From NCBI RefSeq assembly GCF_009498215.1, contig NZ_CP043498.1:1488001-1552000 (forward strand): DNA of 64,000 nt. Direction: 5' to 3'. Shown here in pieces: positions 46,151 through 55,233 of this stretch (position 1 is its first letter; each line of letters opens with the position of its first letter). Made by a program: the position numbers and the translations under genes. The DNA is from Rhizobium grahamii. Lineage in GTDB: Bacteria; Pseudomonadota; Alphaproteobacteria; Rhizobiales; Rhizobiaceae. Under the pieces are notes generated by a model. The model saw only the letters and a program-made list of their open reading frames with translations, made no database searches and was not told the origin of the DNA.

Positions 46151-46957
46151 TCAGGTTCCGAGAATTGCGTGCAGGAGCCGCCCTTCCAGCTCCGCCAGTT
46201 CAGGGCTTCCGTGACGGCGCGGATGGGACTGCGGAATGGCAAGGTCGAGCGCGACCCGCCCTTCGTCGAGCACGATGACCCGGTCGGCGAGGTGCACCGC
46301 CTCGCTAACGTCGTGGGTGACGAGCACGGCGGTGAACCCGAGCTCCCGCCAGACCCGGCTCAACAACTGCTGCATGCTGATACGCGTCAACGCATCAAGC
46401 GCTCCGAGCGGTTCGTCGAGCGCGAGAACGCCCGGCTTGCTGACCAGCGCACGCGCAAGCGCAACGCGCTGCCGCTGCCCGCCCGACAGCCGCGCCGGCC
46501 ATTCGCCTGCCTTCTCCGCAAGCTGAACCTCTTCGAGGGCAGAGAGCGCTCGGGAACGTGCCGTCCCCTTATCAACGCCCTCACCCAGACCAACAGCCAC
46601 GTTGTCGGCAACGGTAAGCCAGGGAAGCAGTCTCGGCTCCTGAAAGACGATACGGGCGCTCTCGCGGGCGTCGCTCCCGCTATCGAACGCAAGCTCGCCT
46701 GCGGTCGGTGCATCGAGACCCATCAAGATCCGCAACAGCGTGCTCTTGCCACAACCACTCTTGCCGATGACAGCGACGAACTGGCCCGCCGGGATATGCA
46801 GGCTGATGCCGCGGAGCACGCGGTTGCCGCCAAAACTCTTTTCCAATCCCTTGAGGGTGATCGCAACGGCGCCGATTTGGACAGCCGCCGTCGGTCGGGC
46901 ACCGTATTCGGCCTCTTCCGCCGACTCCTGAAAACGTTCCTGCATGACGAAAGCCAT
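46151..46957 (-). CDS. ssuB: Aliphatic sulfonate ABC transporter, ATP-binding protein
   Basis: The 268-residue ATPase has Walker [15 protein letters not shown]-loop [12 protein letters not shown], signature [15 protein letters not shown], Walker [13 protein letters not shown] and the switch histidine [10 protein letters not shown]. The EPRLLPW segment is typical of the SsuB/TauB/nitrate group. About 30 poorly conserved residues precede the domain. It is the last gene of ssuADCB, 13 bp after ssuC, and would energise import through SsuC. Confidence 0.94.
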   Translation of the reverse strand: MAFVMQERFQESAEEAEYGARPTAAVQIGAVAITLKGLEKSFGGNRVLRGISLHIPAGQFVAVIGKSGCGKSTLLRILMGLDAPTAGELAFDSGSDARESARIVFQEPRLLPWLTVADNVAVGLGEGVDKGTARSRALSALEEVQLAEKAGEWPARLSGGQRQRVALARALVSKPGVLALDEPLGALDALTRISMQQLLSRVWRELGFTAVLVTHDVSEAVHLADRVIVLDEGRVALDLAIPQSHPRRHGSPELAELEGRLLHAILGT

Positions 46958-46970
46958 GGGAGCTCTCCTG

Positions 46971-47807
46971 TTATTGTGCGTAGACGGGGTTCCATTTCAG
47001 CGCGCGGCGTTCCAGCGAGCGCGCGATCACATCGGCAAGCTTGCCGAGCAGCGCGTAGATCACCAGCGCCAGCACCACGACATCGGTCATCATGAACTCG
47101 CGGGCGTTGTTCGCCATATGGCCGATCCCCGACGATGCCGCGATCGACTCCGACACGATGAGCGTCAGCCACATGATGCCGAGCGCATAGCGCAGCCCGA
47201 CGAAGATCGAGGGCAGCGCGCCTGGAAAGATGACTTTCCGGAACAGCGTCCATCCACTCATCCCATAGACGCGCCCCATCTCGATCAGATCCCGATCGAC
47301 GCTGCGAACGCCATGATAGGTGTTGAGATAGACGGGGAAGAGCACCCCGAGAGACGTCAGGAACAGCTTCGATTCCTCGCCTATACCGAACCAGAGGATG
47401 ACGAGCGGGATCATTGCCAGGTGCGGAATTGTCCGCAGCATCTGCAGCGTCGTATCGGTCAGTTGCTCCGACAGCCGCGAGACACCGTTGACGATACCGA
47501 GCAGGAAGCCGATCGCACCGCCGACAAGCAGACCCGCAAAGGCGCGCGCGGCGCTGACGAGAATATCGTGCGGCAGCTGGCCGCTCGACGTTGTCGACCA
47601 GAAGGCAACGGCAACATCGGCGGGCGACGGCATGATCCGGGACGAAATCCACCCGGCCGACGAGGCGATCTGCCAGATGGCAACGATTGCGACCGGCACG
47701 GCGTAGGGTAACAGCTTTTCCCTTGCGGGAAGCGGAATGCGCAACGGCGCCCTGCGCGGCTTGCTCTGCGTCACACTGCGGTCGATCGCTGTATCGAATG
47801 CGGACAT
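46971..47807 (-). CDS. ssuC: Aliphatic sulfonate ABC transporter, permease
   Basis: The 278-residue inner-membrane protein has six or so spans after a basic N-terminus. The conserved loops [37 protein letters not shown] and the EAA loop [21 protein letters not shown] are those of SsuC/TauC permeases. The end [18 protein letters not shown] is also typical. I chose the ATG at 47807 ([11 protein letters not shown]). It lies between ssuD and ssuB in the same orientation. Confidence 0.94.
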   Translation of the reverse strand: MSAFDTAIDRSVTQSKPRRAPLRIPLPAREKLLPYAVPVAIVAIWQIASSAGWISSRIMPSPADVAVAFWSTTSSGQLPHDILVSAARAFAGLLVGGAIGFLLGIVNGVSRLSEQLTDTTLQMLRTIPHLAMIPLVILWFGIGEESKLFLTSLGVLFPVYLNTYHGVRSVDRDLIEMGRVYGMSGWTLFRKVIFPGALPSIFVGLRYALGIMWLTLIVSESIAASSGIGHMANNAREFMMTDVVVLALVIYALLGKLADVIARSLERRALKWNPVYAQ

Positions 47808-47878
47808 GAAGTCTTTCCTCGCTGCTTGCGATGGCAAAACGGCGAACGCCGCTCTCGCGAGCGGCGTCCACTGATGTC

Positions 47879-49054
47879 TCAGGAGCCGGAAACCACTTTC
47901 AGGTTTCCGCCGTGGCTGCCGCCGCCGAACACCTGTTTCTTTCCGAAGTCGCTCTGGAAGCCATGACGCTGCTCCTCTCGAACGATCCCCAGTTCCGGGA
48001 ACAGCAACTCGGCGACGCGGTAAGCCTCTTCGAGATGCGGGTAACCGGAGCCGATGACCGTATCGATGCCGATCTCCTGGTATTCGCGCAGCCTTGCGGC
48101 AACGGTCTTCGGTGAGCCGACGAGCGCCGTGCCCGCGCCGGCGCGGACCAGGCCGACACCAGCCCAGAGGTTTGGCGAAACCTCGAGCTTGTCGCGGCGA
48201 CCGCCGTGGAGCGCCGCCATTCTCTTCTGGCCGACGGAATCGGACTCTTGGACGAAGCGCTCCTGCGCCTCGCGGATCGTCTCGTCGTCGAGCTTGGAGA
48301 TCAGCTTGTCGGCCGCTTCCCACGCTTCCTCGTCCGTCTCGCGCACGATGAAATGCAGTCGGATACCAAAACTGACGTCGCGGCCCTTCTTCGCTGCCGC
48401 TGCCCGCACCTTTTCGACCTTCTCGGCAACCTGTGCCGGCGGCTCGCCCCAGGTCAGATACTTGTCGACACGGCCGACCGAGAAGTCGATGCCGGCATCC
48501 GAGGAGCCGCCGAAATAGAGAGGCGGACGCGGGTTCTGCACCGAAGGGAAGCCGAGCCGTGCATTGGTCGCCTTGATGTACTTGCCGTCGTAGCTCGCAA
48601 CGCCCTTCTCCAGCAGTTCCTCGAAGACGGTGAAGAACTCGTCGGCATGCGCGTAGCGCTCGTCGTGAGCCAGATGGATGCCGTCACCGGCAAGCTCCGC
48701 CGGGCTCCCGCCGACCACAATGTTGAGCAGCAGTCGGCCGTTGGAGATACGATCGAGCGTGGTCGTCAGACGCGCGTAATACGCCGGCGACGCCGTTCCG
48801 GGCCTGATCGCGACCAGGAACTGCAGCTTCTCGGTTTTCGCGGCAAGCGCTGCCGCGGTCACGAAGGATTCCTCACAGGCAACGCCGGTCGGGAGCAACA
48901 CGCCGGAATAGCCGAGACGGTCGACCGCCTGCGCGATCTGCGTGAGATAACCGATTTCCGGAGCGCGGTTGAGCTCGTTGGAGCCGAGATAGGCGCCATC
49001 GCCGGAGGTCGGGATGAACCAGAGAAAATTGATGGGGTCGTGTGTGGCGGTCAT
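47879..49054 (-). CDS. ssuD: FMNH2-dependent alkanesulfonate monooxygenase
   Basis: SsuD cleaves alkanesulfonates to aldehyde and sulfite. The 391-residue protein is a bacterial luciferase-like TIM barrel: [69 protein letters not shown] and [12 protein letters not shown]. These match SsuD closely. The enzyme needs reduced FMN from a separate reductase (SsuE), which is not encoded here. The start is the ATG at 49054; AAAGGA lies upstream. It lies 27 bp after ssuA. Confidence 0.95.
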   Translation of the reverse strand: MTATHDPINFLWFIPTSGDGAYLGSNELNRAPEIGYLTQIAQAVDRLGYSGVLLPTGVACEESFVTAAALAAKTEKLQFLVAIRPGTASPAYYARLTTTLDRISNGRLLLNIVVGGSPAELAGDGIHLAHDERYAHADEFFTVFEELLEKGVASYDGKYIKATNARLGFPSVQNPRPPLYFGGSSDAGIDFSVGRVDKYLTWGEPPAQVAEKVEKVRAAAAKKGRDVSFGIRLHFIVRETDEEAWEAADKLISKLDDETIREAQERFVQESDSVGQKRMAALHGGRRDKLEVSPNLWAGVGLVRAGAGTALVGSPKTVAARLREYQEIGIDTVIGSGYPHLEEAYRVAELLFPELGIVREEQRHGFQSDFGKKQVFGGGSHGGNLKVVSGS

Positions 49055-49081
49055 GGGAGGGGTCCTTTTCGAAAATCGCAA

Positions 49082-50047
49082 TCAGCTGGCCTTCGGCCGC
49101 CAGACGATGTCGCCGGTCTTCAACTGCCTGGGCACGATACCGAGGCTGAAGAATTCGTCCGCGAGCGCCTGCTGGTAGGCCGCGGCCTCGTCTGTGATGG
49201 TGGAAACGCTGCCGAGGTCCGCGCCCGGCCGTGTCAGGGCGGTGCGGGTCACGTCGGCGGGCACGCCGGTAATCTCGGAAAGGGCCGCGACAGTCTCGTC
49301 AAGCTTGCCCTGCGCCGACTTACCGACCTTCGCCAGTTCATCGATGACATCGACGATGACCTGACCATTGGCGTCGGTAAACTCGGCGTTGGCGAGGAAA
49401 TAGCTGTAGGAGTCGACGATGCCCTCGGCCGTGGAAAGCACGCGTGTCTGCGGATCGGCTTCGACGATCGCCAGATATGGGTCCCAGATCGACCAGGCGT
49501 CGATGCTGCCGTTCTTGAACGCTGCCGCCGCGTCTGGCGGGGATAGATCGACCGCCTCGACGTCATCGATCTTCAGGCCTGACTTGCGCAGGATCTTCAC
49601 CGTGACGTTATGGGCGCTCGATCCACGCTTGAACGCGACCTTCTTGCCCTTGAGATCCTCCACCTTCTCGATGCCGGAATCCTTGTTCACCACGATGGCC
49701 GAACCCGCCGAACTGCCGCGATAGGTGCCGACATAGTAGAGGTGGCCACCTGCCGCCTGGGCAAAGAGCGGCGGAACGTCGCCGGTTGCACCGAAGTCGA
49801 GCGCGCCTGCTCCAAGCGCCTCGAGCAATGGCGGGCCGGAGGTGAATTCTGACCAGCTGACGGCAATGCCCTTGGCGACCAGCCGCTCCTCCAAGGCGCC
49901 CCGGCGCTTTGCGAGCGCAAGAACACCGTTCTTCTGCCAACCGATACGGAATTCTGTCGCGGCGGCGCGCGCCTGCCTGGTTGCTGGCAGAAGTGCCGTG
50001 GCAGCAGCAGCACCCAAAAGCCCGAGAGTCTGTCGACGAGAGATCAT
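49082..50047 (-). CDS. ssuA: Aliphatic sulfonate ABC transporter, substrate-binding protein
   Basis: The 321-residue protein is the first gene of the operon. Its N-terminus SRRQTLGLLGAAAATALLP resembles a twin-arginine signal (SRRxxL), with cleavage near ARA-AATEF. The NMT1/SsuA fold shows FRIGWQKNGVLALAKRRGAL, GALDFGATGDVPPLFAQAAG, LKGKKVAFKRGSSAHN and IDAWSIWDPYLA. This suits sulfonate binding in the periplasm. It is divergent from a beta-hydroxyacid dehydrogenase gene across 253 bp that must carry the ssu promoter. Confidence 0.93.
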   Translation of the reverse strand: MISRRQTLGLLGAAAATALLPATRQARAAATEFRIGWQKNGVLALAKRRGALEERLVAKGIAVSWSEFTSGPPLLEALGAGALDFGATGDVPPLFAQAAGGHLYYVGTYRGSSAGSAIVVNKDSGIEKVEDLKGKKVAFKRGSSAHNVTVKILRKSGLKIDDVEAVDLSPPDAAAAFKNGSIDAWSIWDPYLAIVEADPQTRVLSTAEGIVDSYSYFLANAEFTDANGQVIVDVIDELAKVGKSAQGKLDETVAALSEITGVPADVTRTALTRPGADLGSVSTITDEAAAYQQALADEFFSLGIVPRQLKTGDIVWRPKAS

Positions 50048-50300
50048 CTGCTTCCCCTTTTTTGGCCGCGCAGCTTCATCGGCAGACGGCGGTTATCTCG
50101 ATGACCTGATCCTGCTTAAATCTACCAACTCTATCGACAATCAGAATTACAATCTTGATGCCCGTTTCAATTTTCCTGACCTTCGCTTGCAGGGTTTTCT
50201 GAAAAAATATTCCAAGCGGCAGTGCCGGACGGCCGGACGGCTTTTCGACCGCCGCGCTTTCCGCTACTTCTCGCTCCGATGTTTTTGAAGGGATGAGTAC

Positions 50301-51170
50301 ATGTCAAAAGTCGCGTTCATCGGCCTCGGTGTCATGGGTTTCCCCATGGCGGGTCATCTCAAGACCAAGGGCGGCCACGACGTCACGGTGTATAACCGTA
50401 CGGCGGCGAAGGCCGCAGCCTGGGTCGAGAAGTTCGGCGGCAGTAGTGCCCCTACTCCCGCTCAGGCAGCCGAGAATGCAGACTTCATCTTCACCTGTGT
50501 CGGCAATGACGATGATCTCCGCTCGGTGACAACGGGCCCGGAAGGCGTCTTCCAGTCGATGAAACCAGGGGCGATCCTCATCGACAACACCACCGCCAGC
50601 GCCGAAGTCGCGCGCGAACTCGATGCGGCAGCCAAGGCGAAGGGCTGCTCCTTCATCGACGCTCCCGTATCCGGCGGCCAGGCCGGCGCCGAAAACGGCG
50701 TTCTGACTGTCATGTGCGGCGGTGACGAAGCGACCTTTGCCACGGCCAAGCCTGTTATCGACGCCTACGCCCGCATGGTCGGCCTGATGGGTCCTGCCGG
50801 CGCTGGACAGCTGACCAAGATGATCAACCAGATCTGCATCGCCGGTGTCGTTCAGGGTCTCGCCGAGGGTATCCACTTCGGCAAGCGCGCCGGGCTCGAC
50901 ATCGAAAAGGTCGTCGAGGTGATCTCCAAGGGAGCGGCCGGCTCCTGGCAGATGGAAAACCGCCACAAGACGATGAACGAAGGCAAATACGATTTCGGCT
51001 TCGCCATCGACTGGATGCGCAAGGATCTCGGGATCGTGCTGACCGAAGCGCGGCAGAACGGCGCCAAGCTGCCGCTGACGGCGCTCGTCGATCAGTTCTA
51101 CGGCGACGTCCAGGCGATGGGCGGCAACAGATGGGATACATCTTCGCTGCTGGCACGCCTCGAAAAATGA
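50301..51170 (+). CDS. Beta-hydroxyacid dehydrogenase (3-hydroxyisobutyrate dehydrogenase type)
   Basis: The 289-residue NAD(P)-dependent enzyme has the Rossmann motif FIGLGVMGFPMAGHL and the substrate loop DAPVSGGQAGAENGVLTVM. The catalytic lysine lies in GAGQLTKMINQIC-like GQLTKMINQ, and KDLGIVLTEA in the C-terminal helix bundle is conserved. It could act on 3-hydroxyisobutyrate, tartronate semialdehyde or a related acid; the sequence does not decide. GAAGGGATG precedes the start. Its TGA overlaps the start of the AlkD-like gene (ATGA). Confidence 0.92.
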   Translation: MSKVAFIGLGVMGFPMAGHLKTKGGHDVTVYNRTAAKAAAWVEKFGGSSAPTPAQAAENADFIFTCVGNDDDLRSVTTGPEGVFQSMKPGAILIDNTTASAEVARELDAAAKAKGCSFIDAPVSGGQAGAENGVLTVMCGGDEATFATAKPVIDAYARMVGLMGPAGAGQLTKMINQICIAGVVQGLAEGIHFGKRAGLDIEKVVEVISKGAAGSWQMENRHKTMNEGKYDFGFAIDWMRKDLGIVLTEARQNGAKLPLTALVDQFYGDVQAMGGNRWDTSSLLARLEK

Positions 51171-51853
51171 TCGATCCGTCTTCGAGCGCGGCGGATCTCG
51201 TCGCCCACCTGATGTCGTTGCGTTCGGAGACAAATATCGCCGGCATGAAACGGTTCGGGATCGAGACCGGCACGGCGCTCGGCATCTCGAATCCTGATCT
51301 GCAGGCAATCGCCCGTCGCGCAAAGAAAGACCACCGACGGGCGCTTGCGCTCTGGCAAAGCCAGGTTCGCGAGGCTCGCCTGCTCGCCGTCTACACGGCG
51401 GATCCGAAACAGCTGACGCTCGATGAAGCGCGCCTCTGGTCGGCCGATTTCAATTCATGGGAGATCGTCGATAGCGCTGCCGACCTATTCGTCGAAGCCC
51501 GCCTGCTGCAGCTGATCCCCGAATTCGCATCCGACGAGCGCGAGTTTATCCGTCGCGCCGCCTTCGCGATGATCGCATCCGCAGCCGTTCATATGAAGAA
51601 AGAACCGGACGCGACGATCTCGGGCTATCTGCCACTGATCGAGGCGCATTCGACCGACCCGCGAAATTTCGTGAAGAAAGCCGTCAACTGGGCGCTCCGC
51701 AACATCGGCAAGCGAAACCGCTCTTGCCATGCGCAGGCACTACTGCTTGCGCAAAAGCTGAGCGAAAGCACCGACCGCGCGGCGCGCTGGATCGGAAAGG
51801 ATGCGGTGCGGGAACTGACGAGCGAAAAGATCATCGCCCGTCTGAAAGGCTGA
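51167..51853 (+). CDS. DNA alkylation repair protein (AlkD-like)
   Basis: The 228-residue protein is predicted all-helical, with HEAT-like repeats: FGIETGTALGISNPDLQAIA, WQSQVREARLLAVYTADP, FNSWEIVDSAADLF, then FVKKAVNWALRNIGKRN. This is the AlkD/COG4912 family of DNA glycosylases that excise alkylated bases without base flipping. I chose the ATG at 51167, which overlaps the previous stop, implying coupling with the dehydrogenase gene; a start 12 codons upstream is possible. It is convergent with the Lrp gene. Confidence 0.9.
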   Translation: MIDPSSSAADLVAHLMSLRSETNIAGMKRFGIETGTALGISNPDLQAIARRAKKDHRRALALWQSQVREARLLAVYTADPKQLTLDEARLWSADFNSWEIVDSAADLFVEARLLQLIPEFASDEREFIRRAAFAMIASAAVHMKKEPDATISGYLPLIEAHSTDPRNFVKKAVNWALRNIGKRNRSCHAQALLLAQKLSESTDRAARWIGKDAVRELTSEKIIARLKG

Positions 51854-51863
51854 GCTATTCCGC

Positions 51864-52352
51864 TCAATCCTCGTTGGATTTGGCGTTATCAAGAAGCATG
51901 TAGTCGAGCGGCAGCTGCGTCGAATACTTGATCTGCTCCATCGCGAATGCCGACGACACATCGCGGATTTCGATCTTGGCGATCATTCGCTTGTAGAACG
52001 CATCATAGGCAGCGATATCAGGCACCACCACGCGCAGCAGATAGTCGACATCACCGCTCATGCGATAGAACTCGACAACCTCCGGAAATTCCGCGACGAC
52101 TTCGGAGAAGCGTCGCAGCCATTCGATCGAATGGGTTGCGGTGCGGATCGATACGAAAACCGTGACCTTGGTGTTGACCTTCTCCGGGTCGAGGATGGCG
52201 ACGCGGCGCTTGATAACGCCGTCTTCTTCCATCTTCTGGATACGGCGCCAGCAAGGCGTCGTGGAAAGCCCGACCTTCTTGGCGAGGTCGGCGACGGCCA
52301 ACGTCGAGTCTTCCTGCAGAAGACGCAGAATTTTGCGGTCAAGACGATCCAT
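51864..52352 (-). CDS. Lrp/AsnC family transcriptional regulator
   Basis: The 162-residue protein starts DRLDRKILRLLQEDSTLAVA, with the helix-turn-helix KKVGLSTTPCWRRIQKME. The RAM ligand-binding domain follows (FVSIRTATHSIEWLRRF, EFYRMSGDVDYLLRVVVPDI). This is the feast/famine regulator fold, which responds to amino acids. Targets are not evident; it follows the UDG-like gene after 66 AT-rich bases that may hold its own promoter. Confidence 0.95.
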   Translation of the reverse strand: MDRLDRKILRLLQEDSTLAVADLAKKVGLSTTPCWRRIQKMEEDGVIKRRVAILDPEKVNTKVTVFVSIRTATHSIEWLRRFSEVVAEFPEVVEFYRMSGDVDYLLRVVVPDIAAYDAFYKRMIAKIEIRDVSSAFAMEQIKYSTQLPLDYMLLDNAKSNED

Positions 52353-52418
52353 AAATCAAACCCCTTCGAATTATTTTCTTTGTATAACGCGATTCCGAAA
52401 GGACAAAAGAAATTTGTT

Positions 52419-53057
52419 TCAACTCGTGAGCAATTTGATCCGTTCGCGCAGCACCGGCAACAATTCCTCGGTGAACCACGGGTTTCGCTTGATCCAGCCG
52501 CTGTTGCGCCAGCTTGGATGCGGCAGAGGCAGGATTGCAGGCGATCGATTGGCAAACAGGACCTGACGCCAGGCCCGCACAGTTTCGGTCAGGCTTTCGC
52601 GGCGCTCCTCGCGCATATGCCAGGCCTGGGCGTACTGCCCCACGGCAAGCACCAGTTCGACCTGCGGCATGGCCCGCATGGCACGCTCGCGCCAGATCGG
52701 CGCGCATTCACGCCTCGGCGGAAGATCGCCACCCTTGGCGTCGTAACCGGGAAAACAGAAGCCCATCGGCAGCATCGCAAAGCGATCGATATCGTAGAAC
52801 GTCTCGCGTGAGACATCGAGCCAGTCGCGCAATCGGTCGCCGGAGGCATCGTTGAACGGGATGCCGCTCTCGTGCACCCGCAAACCCGGCGCCTGTCCTG
52901 CGATCAGGATTCGCGCACGCGAAGACAAAGTGGCGACAGGCCGCGGCTCGTGCGGCAACCGATCAGCCGGGCCTTTCAAGGGCGCGTCGCGACAGATCCG
53001 GCAGGCCGCGATCTCGGCGCTCAGCCGCTCGAGTTCGCTATGGCAACCGCCTACCAT
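52419..53057 (-). CDS. Uracil-DNA glycosylase family protein
   Basis: The 212-residue protein has the UDG-superfamily core. Motif I is ILIAGQAPGLRVHESGIPFND and motif II is LPLPHPSWRNSGWIKRNPWF (H-P-S). An N-terminal CRIC and a later GYDAKGGDLPPRREC supply cysteines as in family 4/5-like members, although not a clear four-cysteine cluster. The middle reads FYDIDRFAMLPMGFCFPGYD. It probably removes uracil or a related base, but this subgroup is uncharacterised to my knowledge. It overlaps the start side of the thermonuclease gene by seven bases. Confidence 0.88.
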   Translation of the reverse strand: MVGGCHSELERLSAEIAACRICRDAPLKGPADRLPHEPRPVATLSSRARILIAGQAPGLRVHESGIPFNDASGDRLRDWLDVSRETFYDIDRFAMLPMGFCFPGYDAKGGDLPPRRECAPIWRERAMRAMPQVELVLAVGQYAQAWHMREERRESLTETVRAWRQVLFANRSPAILPLPHPSWRNSGWIKRNPWFTEELLPVLRERIKLLTS

Positions 53058-53584
53058 GCGAAGAGCTTCCCTGCCTCAGGGCGCGCACCATGTTCGCGAT
53101 CGCGCACATCCCGCGGCATCTCGAAGTGGCCGACCCAGATGCCGGCCTTCTCCGCCCTTGCCTGCATTTCCTCGGGGCCATAACCGCCATAGGCGACGGC
53201 AAGCCCCTTGCGGACCATTGCCGCGTTGATGTCGACTCCGCCGGCCTTGCAAACCACCAGCAGCCGCTTGAACCGATCGCGCTCATGCCCCTCGCACTTC
53301 GCATCCCGTGCATCGACAAGCGCCTGCAACGCCTCCTTGGCCTGGCGCCCACAGGCCCATGGCCGACCGTCGCGCTCGCACGTCTGGCTGAGCTCCGGTG
53401 CATCGATATTCTTGAGGCGCATCCGCTCGTCTCCGATCGCGAGGCTATCGCCGTCGGCCGCATGAAACCTGCCTGTGTAGGCAGTCTGAGCCTCGTCGTT
53501 CAATTTGGCGGCGATCAGCCAGAGGAAAGCCAGCAGCGCCAGGGCGACAACACCGTCCCGCATCACCTGGAAATTGCGCGCCAC
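53051..53584 (-). CDS. Thermonuclease (SNase-like) family protein, membrane-anchored or exported
   Basis: The 177-residue protein has one hydrophobic segment near the N-terminus (GVVALALLAFLWLIAAKL), a signal anchor or signal peptide. A staphylococcal-nuclease OB fold follows: ADGDSLAIGDERMRLKNIDAPEL (metal and Arg ligands), then DRFKRLLVVCKAGGVDINAAMV and GLAVAYGGY. The catalytic R-E-R set is only partly evident (R in ERMRLKNIDAPE), so activity is likely but unproven. Start is a GTG at 53584 with AAGGAGG upstream. It overlaps the UDG-like gene, implying an operon, and is divergent from a histidine kinase. Confidence 0.9.
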   Translation of the reverse strand: MARNFQVMRDGVVALALLAFLWLIAAKLNDEAQTAYTGRFHAADGDSLAIGDERMRLKNIDAPELSQTCERDGRPWACGRQAKEALQALVDARDAKCEGHERDRFKRLLVVCKAGGVDINAAMVRKGLAVAYGGYGPEEMQARAEKAGIWVGHFEMPRDVRDREHGARPEAGKLFAW

Positions 53585-53690
53585 GCTTTCGCCTCCTTGA
53601 AAAACAAATCCTTGGCGAAATTGGCAAACAACTTCTTAAGAATTGCGCAGTACGGTGTAGGCACGCAGGGTTCAAGTTCCAACGTGCAAA

Positions 53691-55226
53691 ATGAGTAACG
53701 GCGTCAGCACATCGACGGACAAGAATATCGTCGACAAATCTCGAAGCCACCGCAACAAGCCTGTTTCCCGGGCTGTGCGGCAGACTCGCGAACGCCTGCA
53801 ATCCAGCCACGCTCCAAGCGGTGCATTTGATCGCGACGTGCTTGCGCGATATGTCAGCGCCGTCCTTCAAGGCGCGTCTATCACACCTCTCTTCGTCGTC
53901 ATAGCTGCAGCGCTTGGGACCTATATCACCGAGAATACCCAGATCTTTCTCTGGGCGCTGCTGACATTGACGGCGCATGCCGCGAACGTGTTCCTGGCGC
54001 GACGCGCTCGCAAGCAGGAGATAACCGCCGTGAGCGCCCGGAGCTGGCGCCGCGCGCTGCTGCTCGGTCAGCTCATGATCGGCTGCTGCTGGGCCATCTT
54101 CGCGATGCAGGATTGCTCTGCCTGTGACCCGGCCAGTTTCGTTCTCTACAAGGGCGCGACCCTGCTGATCGCCCTGTCCGTCACTGCCATGTGGAATTTC
54201 ATGCTGACGCCGTCGGTGCTCGTCACCTTCGCGCCTGTCGTGATCGGGCTTGCGACCAAGGCAGCATTCTCCCGCGAGATTCTGGAAATCAGCCTGACCG
54301 CCACCTTCACGACGACGGTCGTCTTCTTCAGTTTCATCAGCGACAGGCTGTTTCAGTCGAACCTCAAGATCCTCGCCTATCAATCCGAGAAGGACGACCT
54401 GATCGCCGAGCTCGAGGTTGCGAAATCGATGTCCGACGAGGCACGCCGGCGAGCCGAAGAGGCCAATCTGGCCAAATCACGGTTCCTCGCGTCCATGTCC
54501 CACGAACTGCGAACGCCGCTGAATGCCATTCTCGGCTTCTCGGAAGTGATGTCCGCGGAAGTGATGGGACCGCTGAACAACCCGACCTACAAGGAATACG
54601 CCGACGACATCCATCGCTCGGGCCAGCATCTCCTGAACCTGATCAACGAGATCCTCGACCTTTCTCGCATCGAGGCCGGCAAGTACGAGCTGAACGAGGA
54701 AGCGATCTCCCTCCTCGACATTTCCGAGGATTGCATCGGCATGGTCCAGCTGCGTGCGCGAGGAAAGAACATCTCAATCAGCCAACAGTTCGAACCGGAA
54801 CTCCCGACCGTTTGGGCCGACGAGAAATCGATGCGGCAGGTGGTCCTCAATCTTCTGTCGAATGCCGTGAAGTTCACGCCGCAGGGCGGCGAGGTTCACG
54901 TCAAGGTCGGCTGGACCGCCGGCGGCGGCCAGTACATCTCGATCAAGGACAACGGCCCCGGAATTCCGGAAGAGGAGATACCGGTCGTCCTCTCCGCCTT
55001 CGGCCAGGGCTCGATCGCCATCAAGAGTGCGGAACAAGGGACCGGCCTTGGCCTGCCGATCGTCCAGGCGATCCTGTCCAAGCACGACGGCCAGTTCATC
55101 CTGAAGTCTAAGCTGCGCGAGGGCACCGAAGTCATCGCGATCCTGCCAGCCAGGCGCGTGCTGCAGACCGTTCCCGCCGTCGAGGAGGCACCCGTCGTTT
55201 CCCGCCGACGGAAGAGCTTCGCCTGA
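53691..55226 (+). CDS. Membrane sensor histidine kinase (PleC/DivJ/PdhS-like)
   Basis: The 511-residue protein has a basic cytoplasmic N-terminus, about six membrane spans (residues 60-220), a short coiled coil and the kinase core. The H-box is FLASMSHELRTPLNAILGFS with phospho-acceptor H271. The following YADDIHRSGQHLLNLINEIL is the variant found in DivK-interacting kinases. N-box NLLSNAVKF, G1 DNGPGIPEEE and G2 GTGLGLPI are intact. No PAS domain or response regulator gene is adjacent. A role in cell-cycle phosphorelay is inferred only from the H-box type. Divergent from the thermonuclease gene. Confidence 0.93.
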   Translation: MSNGVSTSTDKNIVDKSRSHRNKPVSRAVRQTRERLQSSHAPSGAFDRDVLARYVSAVLQGASITPLFVVIAAALGTYITENTQIFLWALLTLTAHAANVFLARRARKQEITAVSARSWRRALLLGQLMIGCCWAIFAMQDCSACDPASFVLYKGATLLIALSVTAMWNFMLTPSVLVTFAPVVIGLATKAAFSREILEISLTATFTTTVVFFSFISDRLFQSNLKILAYQSEKDDLIAELEVAKSMSDEARRRAEEANLAKSRFLASMSHELRTPLNAILGFSEVMSAEVMGPLNNPTYKEYADDIHRSGQHLLNLINEILDLSRIEAGKYELNEEAISLLDISEDCIGMVQLRARGKNISISQQFEPELPTVWADEKSMRQVVLNLLSNAVKFTPQGGEVHVKVGWTAGGGQYISIKDNGPGIPEEEIPVVLSAFGQGSIAIKSAEQGTGLGLPIVQAILSKHDGQFILKSKLREGTEVIAILPARRVLQTVPAVEEAPVVSRRRKSFA

Positions 55227-55233
55227 CCTCGAC

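Noticed and set aside
54191..55111. A 306-codon frame inside the histidine kinase gene
   Set aside because: It is a +1 shadow of the kinase; the kinase frame has all catalytic motifs in order.
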